This document shows positions 45,901 through 57,900 of a stretch of DNA of 64,000 nucleotides, piece by piece. Below the pieces are notes generated by a model. The model saw only the letters and a program-made list of their open reading frames with translations. It was not told the origin of the DNA and made no database searches. The position numbers and the translations under genes are program-made. This stretch comes from Lophius americanus (lineage: Eukaryota; Chordata; Actinopteri; Lophiiformes; Lophiidae). The stretch is taken from assembly GCA_037951165.1 (NCBI GenBank), contig JBBDHG010000057.1, positions 13,761,501-13,825,500 of the forward strand, given 5' to 3'. Numbering within the stretch: the stretch's first letter is position 1; every line of letters begins with the position of its first letter.

Positions 45901-48900
45901 AATCCAATCAAACGCCTCTGGGACATTATGTACCATTGCATCCACCGCCGCACCACAGACTGTCCGGGAGTTAGCTGATGCACTGTTCCAGGCCTGGGGG
46001 GAGATCCCCAAGAAGACCCGTTGCCTCTTGAGGATCATGCCCAGACGTTTTGGGGAGTGCATACAGGCACGTGGAGGCCATACACACATTATGAGTTGTC
46101 TTGAGGAAATTGACAAAAGTTGGATCAGCCTTGGATCTCATTTTTCTACTTTGATTTTGTGTATGATTCTGAATCCAGTACTCAATACACACCCACCCAC
46201 ACTCACGGAATGTGTTGGGTCTCTGGAGTATAATTAATAAAGAGTTTGGTCTGGATCCGCTATTTGTGGAAAGAACCATGAGACAACAGTTGGTGTGAAT
46301 TGGCGCTATATAAATAAAACTTGATTGATTGATCGTTGTTTTCAAGAGGGTGTTTGGTTGCTGCTTTAGAATATTATCATTCAAATCTAAACCACAACTC
46401 GTAAAAACTATTCATCAGTACATTCTTCCAATAACAGATACAAATCATCTGCAACTATGATAAATGTATCAACTAATTAAATTCAAACTGAAACAAATAA
46501 AATGAGAAAATATTACATCACATTTCAAAATTTCACATTTAAGTCCTAATTATATTAAACATAAGAGATGTATCACGAGGATGGTCCGCATAAGTCATAA
46601 TTGAAAAGTCTCAAACTATGTTCCAATGGCCATGTGCTAGTCAGCGCCACCTTACACAATCTGTTGCTCTGATAAGTTGACCGTTTACCCAGAGGTATTT
46701 TGGGGCCTGTGCAAATTGAAACTGATCTGAGAGGATTACGGACTTATTTACTCATCTCTAGTGAAATATTCATTGGCTAGCAATGTCTTAACTTTACGAC
46801 CAGTTAGTGTTTTTAAAGCTCACGATATCTGACGCAAGTGGGTGAAAAGGTGGTGATTGAGCAAGCAGTTTACTTTTGAACTTTTTGTGACTGCACAGAT
46901 TGACCTGGATTACTGATTATGAGAGCGCAGGTATTACAAACCAAACAGGGCATGATGATACTGCATATATTTTAAGAAATAGTTGCTACAAAATCTGTTT
47001 GCACACACCATAAAGTATCTGTGTAGATAGATAGATTAAACAAACAAAAAAAAACAAACAGGGCCAATTAAAGATAATTGCTTGGCTAGTGTTAGAGCTT
47101 TAAGGGCAGACAGTCACGGTACCCACATGTCACTCATTTACTATAAACAGCTTCAGTAGTTAAATGGAATCATACTTCTACCTCAAGCAGAAGCATTTTG
47201 TATTTTACATTGGAAATTTTAAATGCATTCATGTATGACTAAAAAAGAACTGAGATGAAACCTGTTGCATAATATGGATAGTTGGAGTCAAATAGCAGCA
47301 TGAGAAAAGTTTACTGTGGAATCCCTTTTTGGATGCTTCTGTGCAAGGATAAGTTCAGTCGGGTCAGTTCTGTCAGAGTCTGGGTAATACACGAAGCAGC
47401 ACCTCGTCCGCCCACCAAATGGCAATCTGAAACATATAGTTTCTCTGCCAAAGCCAACCAATGTCAAACATGTTTATCTGTCTCCTAAAATAACAAAAAT
47501 TTAACTAAAGACACGTTAGTATTTGCATCTGCACCGCACTACACACACTCAAAACACAACAAAATGTGGTTCCTGAGAAATTGTTTTACAGTATAATCGG
47601 AAGTTAAAAAATATTATTGGATAAGTTCTGTTGAAATCTGTTCAGTGGTATTCGTGACTATACCTTTCTATGTAAAGGCAAAACAAATGCTACTCTGAAG
47701 CTGTAACAGTAATATTATTGCATAATAATGAAGGAATAATAGAAAAAATAAATGAATAAATAAATCCAGGACGTTAGATTGTGAGACAAACTTTTGTTCT
47801 GTCACTGTGGTATATTGCTGCTTCATTATAACTGATTTAATCATCACCTACAGCTCTAGAACTGTTTCATCATAATAAGTTAATCCTTTACCTATAAACT
47901 GAAATGTGCATAGAAGACTTGTGTAAGAATAAATGAAACAGGGACATTTCTCATCTTAATACATCTCACCGGTGGGAAATTATGCAATCTTATGCTTTGG
48001 AAATTTCAGTGTAATTTTATTTTATTTGCTTCTATGTGTAATTTGCACAGAGCTGTATGACTCCACCCTTCGAGGACTATAGTGTTTGTGGTATCTTATA
48101 CCATATCTCACCCTCTTTAGAGCACATGCCCTGATGACTCTTTCATATTTAACTGGGTTTAGATCTTTTCCAAAGAGGATGTTGCTGCGGATGGTTCCAG
48201 GGTACACCCAGGGCTGCTGGGAGGCATAAGTGAGCTGACCTCTGACCTTCAGCACACCTTTTTCTTCAGGGAGTTCTCCCAGGATGGAACTCAGCAGCGA
48301 TGACTGGACAGACATGCACGCACAGAAAAAGTTAGATATGAAGTGACCGGGACGGAAAACAGTAAAAAAGCAATTATTGATCAACCAACTTCCTGTTTTA
48401 AGTGTCTGCCACAGGTCAGAAATGTAGCTGCTCAACTGACCTTTCCAGCTCCCACCGGTCCGATTACAGCCAACAACTGATTTGAGTTCAGCGAGAGGGA
48501 GATGTTCTGTAGAGTTGGAGCGTCCAGACTCTGTAGGAAAACATAATCCAACATTTTAACATACAAGCCTTGACATGATGCAAAGTCTGGATGTCCATAA
48601 AGACTGAACTTTTTTTCTCCCTGGGTAAACTTTGTGTAATAATTCCACTGGTCACATGCATTAATTAATACTGCATTTAATCAGTTAGTAATTCATGTGC
48701 AAGGCTGGATGCACGATTGTTTCAGTAACATGCGGCAGTCTCTGGGTTGTAATTCGAGCCTGAGGGAACTATACTTTCATATCAACAGATTTTCTTCTTC
48801 TTTTTTTTTTAAAGTGGGTATTTTTTTTTTTTTTTTGCTAATCTTCTCACCAAAAGGTGTTAATGCCAAATTATTTTTTTAATGACCTCCGTGACCCTTA

Positions 48901-51900
48901 AGACAACATTTTATGCATCATATAGTCATTTCTCACAAGTTCTAGATTCCGTTAATCTCCCACGAACTAAAACATTGGATGGATAAAGGTAATGTGTCCC
49001 AGGGGAGCAGAAAGTATCTGACCTTGTCCCAGTAGCAGGTCATGTCCTGGATCTCCACTGAGGCATCCCTCTTCTCCTCCTGTGGCAGGGCAGGGTCGTT
49101 TTTTGTGACCTCATTAAGCATCAGGAACTCCTGTGTCCGAGTCAAAGTTTGAGGGGGCCATTATTTCCAGTTGCCTTAAACATGCATTATAGCTAAGCTA
49201 TGTCCACCTCACTTCTTCCAGGAAGGTCTACTGCATTAGACAGCATTACACTATTACAAGTGTAGCACACGTTTTATTTTGACTCCAACGGATATAACTC
49301 TTAAGAATGCTGTTTGACAAACAAACAAAAAAAGCATATTAATGTTTTAATCAAAAATAAAAAGGCATTTAAATGTGACTGCTATTAAAGTTATTTTTTA
49401 AATTTAATAAAAACTTTAGTGCCTAAGAATTCCAATGTTGAACCACCCTGAAAATTTAACATCATACCTGTATCCTGCGGATACTGACACGGGCCTCAAA
49501 CAGCTTCTCGATGGCACTGGGGAAGAAGAGTGTGACGGTGAGCCTCACTGCAGTGTATAGCGACACCGTGACGAACACACGGCTGGCAGTGATGGTGTTT
49601 CCCAGAAGGACATAAAGGGTGAAGGTGATGAAAACAATGATCTTGCTGGCGCAGAAGAAAGAGGCCATGTTGAGGCCTCGTAAGTAGGAGCTCTTCATAA
49701 TCATTGAGACCTCCTTGCTGAAACGAGACAGAAATCCAAAAATTAAAAGGCCTGACTTTAAGTTTAATTTCCAGGGAGATGGATGGAGAATAACTTGAGT
49801 GTCCCTCATAATAATAAGAGCAAATTACTTTTCTTTTCAATAAATACAAACATGTAGATAAATCTAATTATATTTTGCTTTGTTTTTAATCCAGAACAAA
49901 TCATTTAGGCATGAAAGTGGATGTCATGTCTCTGACAAACAAGCATTTAAACCAATCCTTATGTTCCTGCTGGCCACAGAGAAGAACAGGATTTGCCTAA
50001 TTTCTGGCCAGAACCTTACATTTTCACAAATACAGATCAAAAGATGATCACATCACCAGACACCGGAAACTGTCTTTCTTCCATTTACATTTAGTTTCAT
50101 ATTTGATGTGAAGATTTCAAACTGAAATCATCAGATAATATCTTAAAATCACATTAAAGAAGCCCAGACCCCAGCATGATATGGGCTTTAAATTATATAA
50201 GTATATAATCAAGATGACCTTGAAAATAACAAAGCTATGTGGTACTGGTTTCCATAGCAATACTTAACAATAGCAATGGTAACAGGGATCTCACAGCCAT
50301 AAACTGCATGTTCAACTGCACAGAAACAAAATGGAAATTTTTTGTGTTTTTACCACCTCAATTCTCATATTTAACTGTAAATATCGTATCTGTATTTCCG
50401 TCAAGTAATTGTGCCGCACGCAGAAAAAGAAGATCAAACTTTCAGTGAAAGACAAAAAGTACAGTTTAAATCCTGGCCGGCACAGTGTAGAGTGTGGTTT
50501 TTACTCAATTTCAATACAGCACAGATAACATGTCACATGTTCACACTCTGAATCCATCGACTGTAGCGTGTAGCAGAGAGAAAATAGCACAGGTCCAAAC
50601 AGGCATCTGAACCACCACCGAAGGAAGAAGTAATAAGCTGGAGCTACCGCTGTGTGGATTCATCAACCAGTCAAGTTAGAATTTACACCCAAGGCATTCC
50701 AGACATGTAATGACTGAAAGAATTTATTTAAAAAAAAAAGAAAAAGAGGTGGAGTGATTTTCCTCTGCAATTTAAGAGATATCCCCGACAGCTTCCGAGG
50801 GATAAGGAGATGGATGTTTGACTGTGAGCTCCCGATAGCTATTTAAATATAACTCCACAAAGTATTTTAGAAAAAAAATTAACAAACTGGATTAACTTGA
50901 AGTGTAATGAGTAGGGGAGTGGAAGACTGAGGTAAAAAAAAAAAACATACCAAAGATAGAGGATCTTATTTACCCGCGATAGAACAATAAGACAACATGT
51001 AACAAGAGGCTTCACTAACTGCAACCACATGCTGTTGGCTAGATACAATAAGCAAGGAGATACACAACCTCAAAACTTAATCTTAAAAAACTTAAATCAA
51101 GAAAGAAGTGAAAACTGAAAATTGACGCGTTAAATTGACGAGTTAAAACAGGAGATGTACCAGCAGATCTCTTCAAACAACAAATCTATACAAGAACATG
51201 AATCTCCAATCACCGAAGCAGAGGAATGAATCAGTGAAATGGATACTTGGAATCTGGAGGTGAAGAGCGTGCTGTGAAGCTCTTTGAAGAAACAGAAAAT
51301 TCTGCAAGGCAAGCCGACAGGCATCGAAGGAAAGAGCAGAAGAAATAATATCCCCGTATTTGGGATAGCTGAGCACAAAGGAGAGAACTTGGCCAAAGTT
51401 TGTTGAGCAACTACTTACAACTGAGCTCTCACTACCACCTGATGTCAGCTTACAAATCCAAGGTACACAGAGCGCCCGCCCAAAAGCTCGACCGCCACTC
51501 TCCACCAAGGTCCAAGTAGTCAATTTCGGGATTTCTCAGTCAAGGGGATGGTCCTCAAAAAGGCTTGGCAAAAAAAAAAATTACACTTGAAGTAAGGACG
51601 ACAGCTGCTGTTTGACCACGACTATGCAACAGAAGTTTTACAGAAGCGAAAGGCATACAGTGGGATCAAGGAAATAGTAGAGAAAAAGGGACCAGTTTTC
51701 AGACCCATTTCACCAAAGAATTTGAATGGACTGGGACTCCGGACCGAGACTGTAAGACACCACACAAGAAGCATCATAGGAGTATCCCTCTATCCACCAA
51801 CAGGGACCTGGGGTAGTACATATCACCCTCCTTTGGAAGTTAAAGGCTCTTGTTCTTTTTGCTTTACTGTTATTAAACCAAATGTTCAGGTCCCTTGTTT

Positions 51901-54900
51901 TCAGTTGTCGGGGACTCTATGGCTAGACAGAACAAGCAGATAGGAAAAGGAGATTAGGAGATGTATTGAGAAAACAATAATGATCAAGTGGACCCTGTTA
52001 TACTGTGGGATGCTTGAAAGGGAGGTTGTTTTAGGAAAATGAATTGTTCCGGTGATACAGAAAAAACTCAAAGAGCAAGATATCATCAGCGTGTAAAAAA
52101 GTCCTGACGGACCTAAAAATCCACACAAAGAATAACAAGAACCAACGGTTTTTCACAAATTAAGAGAGGGTAGAAATAGGTGATATTCTCAAAATTACAT
52201 TAGAGAAGGAAGCTAGATTTTAAAAGCAAACCTTTTATGAATCAGATATAAAGGCAACTCCTTTTTAGCAAGGTGCCTGTGAGAGCAAAAACCATCAAAC
52301 TGCCCAAATATTACATGAACCAGAGGAAATAAATATATCTGAAGAATATGATTAGCATTATATTCTTAATCTCTTTCAGCCTCAGAGGACATTCTAAAAA
52401 AAAAATGTAGAAGGCTATATAGAAGCGTATATAGAAAAGAGACGGGGATTCGGTAAAAATCTTGCTTGCAGCTAGAAAAGAAAACCTACAAATAAGAACC
52501 AGTGTAGAGTCGGAACTCTATGAGAGAACTATGGTTGCAGATAGTCCAAGATATTTACTCAATGGAAAAGTTGATATGCCATCTTAAACTCAAAAGCATT
52601 GTCTTTAGTCAGAACCGGTAGAAATGGACCATTAACATGAAACTTGATGCAGACTTGAGAAGAAAATGCATATCTTCACTACCACTCTTAACTGTTTTTT
52701 TTATTTTTATTGATTGTATTGTTTGGTTATATTGAAGCATTGAATGTTCTGTCCTTGGCTGAAAACTTAATTTAGATTAAAGTTAAAAAAAAAACTACAT
52801 TCACGTTTGATTCTATTACATCATTTTAAGGAGAAACACGTTGTCTCCACTTAGAGACTATTTTAATAGAGGAGGAGGACAGAAAACAGATTGAGCTTTG
52901 TCATGCAATCCAACAACTAACACATGAAGTGCAATATCAGCCAAAACAAGAAGGTTGTGGTGGACTACAAATATTCAAATGTGGAGGCTGCTGCAAAGAT
53001 GCTACAAAAGCTGACAAGAAGATCTAATATCACAAAGGTTTCAAGTGGGTTTACGCTTGTCGGTAGATATCCACTGAAATCAGTGGACAAAGCTGTCATA
53101 TGGATCTTGAATATTTAAATTATTTTATTTATTAGACATTTATGTAATAATTTGTTTTGTTTTGTTTAAAACAGTTTGGTTTTTATGTTGTAAGGATCAC
53201 TGGAAGCCCCGACAATGGTCCACAGACTTTCACATTTATCTTTGTAGTCAACTCTGTTCTTCTTTCGGCGGTCAGGTGTGCTGTGATCACGTGATCAGAA
53301 TGCGAGGTGTCACTGCAACCATCACAGTAGTTGGTGGTAGAGTGCAGGTGTTGCAGCGAGCTCAACCCCTGTCATCCCGCTGAAGCTAGCTCCTAACAGT
53401 GCAACATCTTTGTTTCTACGCAGCCTTTCATGTATGATAGGTGCATTTTACTTTTTTCCTAAAAACTGCAGTTCCTAGAGTCTGCATATCATGCTGCATA
53501 TATTATATTTATTAATATCAGCACTATTCATTATGAAAACCAGATCATGTTTTTACCTTCTGACGTCAGAAACCCGGGCAGCAAACGGGTTTTCCCAGGC
53601 GTACATCTTGATAATCCTAATTCCAGACACCACCTCGTTCATTGTGCGAATCCTGCTGTCAGTTAGGACTGCGGTCTTACTCCTAAAATAAAATACAACA
53701 TTAGACGTTGGATAAGATATAGCAGTAACAATTCTGAATTAAGAAATGGAAACAATTTACAACATTTACCCTAGGCTACAACTACTTAAAATCAACTAAA
53801 ATCAGGCCTGAAAAAAAAAAATAATATTACAAAATACAGCGAGTGCAGTTTTCTTTTGTTTAGGGTAAAAAAATTACTTCACCATTTAGATTAACAACTG
53901 TACTACGTGACCTTTGCTCAGTTCTAGGGCGGGGGGATTAATCGTAAAAAGATTGTGATCTCGATTCAGATGTATATACATTCAAATTTCTGAAGTTCGC
54001 TGATTCTGCAGCATTTCAATTTAGAACGAGGCCTGCCCTTTTAATCGCGTGGCCTTATGGGATTGGTTTATATGCGCCCTGGAGGTGCGCGGGAAATTTG
54101 CTAACTTAGCTTAAGTTTGCATAAGCTACGCGCTGGAACATGGATTCAGCGTCATCTATGAGGTCGCTACTGAGTAGTGAGAAAGCTAACATTACAAAAC
54201 ACTAGCAGAAACAGTTGTGGTATTTTCTTATCACTCCTAAACTAATTTTTCATGTTCATCTTTTTTTTTATTTCTACCACTTCCTTTCCCTGCTCTTTCA
54301 TGATGGCTATAAATCTTACTCTAGTATCAACATGGAGGACATGCACTGGACACCTGGTCAAAGTTCGATAGCTCACGTCAGAACCTTAATGCCCTAAGGT
54401 GGGTTCTAACAAAAAAACAAAAAACAGAAGCTGTATCGGTTTCCAGTCAGGCTCGATCTAAATTCCCCTGCACTCGCACTGATTTCGGATAAATATTTAG
54501 ATGAGTTTGGCTATTATAGCCAATTTAACATGATACTTTCAAGATATAGCAGTGAAAACCCATTGTAACAATAAATACAATTAATGGATCCTACAGTTTG
54601 TATCTCGGATTATTGGAAGTGTTGTTTTACGTGTCTGACTGAATGAGCGTCTGAACGCAGCATAGATTATGAGTTGTATTTCTATCGGTAAACTCCCATG
54701 AAGTAGCCAAGCTTAAACAAGGAAGGACTTCATGAAACGCTTTTCTTATATGAAGTTTATAACTAATGAAGACGATGCAGGGAGACTGCGATTTGAGGAG
54801 TTTGATTTAATACTCGATGTAAAGTCTAATTAAGCAGATTGACATTGGTAAGAGACAATTTCAAAACACATTTATAAGTGCTGATGACCGTGTGTAGCGT

Positions 54901-57900
54901 TTGTGTATACTGAGTTAAAAACAACTATAAGGGAATAGAGCCAAAAAGGCCCTTTTAAGGTAAGTTGCTCTGCCTGACATGAATTACCAGAGTAAACAGA
55001 CGAGCGGTAACCATGGTAACAACAACTGTGCAACAGCCTATGAGCTCCGTGAATCAGATCGTTTTTCATCTCTCTCAGGACGAATACAAACACGAGAAAC
55101 AGAAGGTCTGCAAGTCTGAAAAGGGGCAAAAAAGTTCCAGAAGTCCTCTTCTGTCCTCACAGACAATACATACTTTCCAAAGTGTACATTATGGGTATTC
55201 TTTTCTATTTTTGCACAGGACATGTAGATCTAGCTTCAGTCTTTTATCTTGATTTTATGTATTACTAGATGAGTGAATAGTTTTTATCTAGTCTCCGGCT
55301 TTCAGCATTTTGCATCTAGTCTCCAGATGCGCATCATCACCACCATTCCACAAGGCTCATTTTACCCAAACATGAAAACAAGGTCACAAAGCTTCTCTTT
55401 TTCTTACATTGGTGTTTTAAGAAATCTTGAACCCATCTTGTCTTCTTTTCTTAACAGCTAAATCAAACCCAGCAATACAGGGATTTCTTTAAAACAGAGA
55501 CAGTCTCAGGACTTTTATACTTTCGGGAATAGTCAGTCCTGCTCTCATGTCAGAGGCCATGATATATCTTTGGAGGTGTGAAACAGATGTTTTGATTGGC
55601 ATTCAGTACACAGGAATGTGTTCCTGCGATTTTCCAGGTAGTTTCTGTACAGACCTATGAGCACAGAGAAGCTCCTAAACATCAGAAAAAGTCTTCTTCT
55701 TTAGTCTTTCTTCCACCACCCCCTTTCAGCCAACATTTGTGGTATAGAGGAGCATTCAGAACTACTAATTTTGCAATGGCAATATACAAAGTCAACATTA
55801 ATAAAAGTCAAAAATCATAAAGTTAAAAGACAGAGAAATCTGATTTGATCGTCATTGTCACACAGGTCGCATTAGTGCAGAGCGGCTGACCAAGGTAGCA
55901 AAAGATGAATTTAAAAACTGATGAGTGTCTCCGCCTGAGAAGCACTCTTAAATCACAAATTTTTAAGTTGGCTACTTATGATAAAAATCTTAACTTAACC
56001 GCTTTTATTTCTTACCTGAACTTAGAAAACAGTCTTCCAAACATGGTTTGCACAGGCATCAGGAACAAGAGGACCCCCATTCCGGCCAAGCATGATGGAC
56101 CCACTTCGGCCCACAACAGCCCTATGACAGCCGCTGCCTGGAGGGGCCCTACCCACAGGAAGTGCAGGAAAATAGTCACCTGTGAAGAGTGGGTGAATGT
56201 AACGTGAATGATTTGTAACAATGATCAGAAAATAAGGAAGAGACAAACACATCTAGGTGTGAAGTGAAACACACAGAAGTGTGTGTCACCAGAAAGCCAG
56301 CCAGAGCAAATACCTCTTTCAAAGCCAAATAATCCTAAAAGTCTATTTAGCATGCCTGAACCATGCCCCACTGTGCCAACGATCCCGTGGAATGCGGATC
56401 AGTTGTTTTTACATAATTATTTGGAAATTTGTATCTAGCTATGTTACAGTAAGTGAAAACAAAATGCTGGATCCATCTGAACCTTATCTCTAACAATAAG
56501 TAACCCTTTCCCTTGATCTATTTCATGAAAATCTGTCTGGTATGGCTTGTGCATTTCTTGCAAAAAAACCCAGCCAACAAACATAGATGAGAGCAAAACC
56601 TCCATGCGGAACGAAGAATCCTCAACAAATGAAGGGCTTAATGCCGTCAACAAAATGGCCGTGGCCACAGGCTGAGGAGCAGTAACATTTACCCTGTAAA
56701 ACTGAGCAACGGTACACGATGTGGACCAGGTAGCAGTGGTGCAAATATCTTGTAGAGGAAACCCCGTCAGCGCAGCCCATGATGTAGCCAAACCTCTAGT
56801 AGATTGACACTTAACATCCCGAGGCACATGGACTCCAGTTGACTTCCAGTTGTGCCCCGCACCACTGTGGAAACATCATGACTCTGTCCAGAATGGCAGA
56901 ATGCTAGCCATCGTGCCCAGTATAAAGGGAATTGGAGGAAATGCATACAGTATGCAGTATAGCTGAGCATGAGCCACAGTGTTTTGTCGTAGGGGGCTGA
57001 TCCTAACGATCAAGGAGAACCAAAGGGGGAAGTGGATAGTGACCTCTGAGGCAAAGAGATCCACCGCTGCCATTCTACACCTTCCCCAAATCATGTCTAC
57101 CACCTCTGGGTGGAGTCCACTCCCCTGAGGGTGTCTTCTCAGGGGAGAAGGTCTGCTACACTGTTCCGCACTCCTTGAACATTTAAAGCACTGAGGCACA
57201 GAAAGTGGGGGAAAGCCCCAATTTTTTCCTGTCCCATGATTCATTGTGTCATCTGCAGGCACTCCCTAGATCTGGTGCCCCCTGGTGAGATACACTGTAC
57301 AGGTCTTGTCTGTCCTACGCAAACTACCGGTGTTAGCTGCGCGGCCGAGGTAACACCACCCAACAGTCCATGAATGGGTTTTCTGAAAGGCCCTCTCTCA
57401 GGTGCTTGAAGTGAAGACACGAGGGCACAGGTCATGACCATCGTTCTGGATTGGAGCCATATAGGTGGCACAAGAATAGGTGTCAAAATAAGAAATGCTG
57501 AAATCAAAAATACAGCAAATGTATGAATGAGTCTCAACCAACACAAGCTAGCTCGTTCAAGCAGAAAGGCCACTGCTAGCTGAGAATCCAATAACCAATA
57601 TCAATGCACCAACACTGGGAGCGGGGCTAAAACATTAACCTAACCAACAATTTCATCATTGAAACACAACAGGTACAACCACGGTTGCCCCCAAGGCAGT
57701 AAGTTAGCTCAAGTGGAAACAAAGTTGCTAACTATAAAATGCAAGAATTAACTCAAGCAATCAAGCCTGGGGAGAAAGCGTAAACTCTGTCACTATCAGG
57801 TCGCCAAATTGGGCAAACAAATTAAATAAGGTTAGCGTTATTGTAAGCTAACACACTGCTGCCAACAATAAGCGACTGATACTACAAGCACACTAATGTC

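Noticed and set aside
51173..51523. 116-codon - strand ORF
   Set aside because: Reverse-strand shadow of the L1-like ORF1p remnant, which reads better on the + strand.
57241..57591. 116-codon - strand ORF next to the DIRS remnant
   Set aside because: No recognisable motif; may be frame-shifted element sequence but I cannot support a protein.
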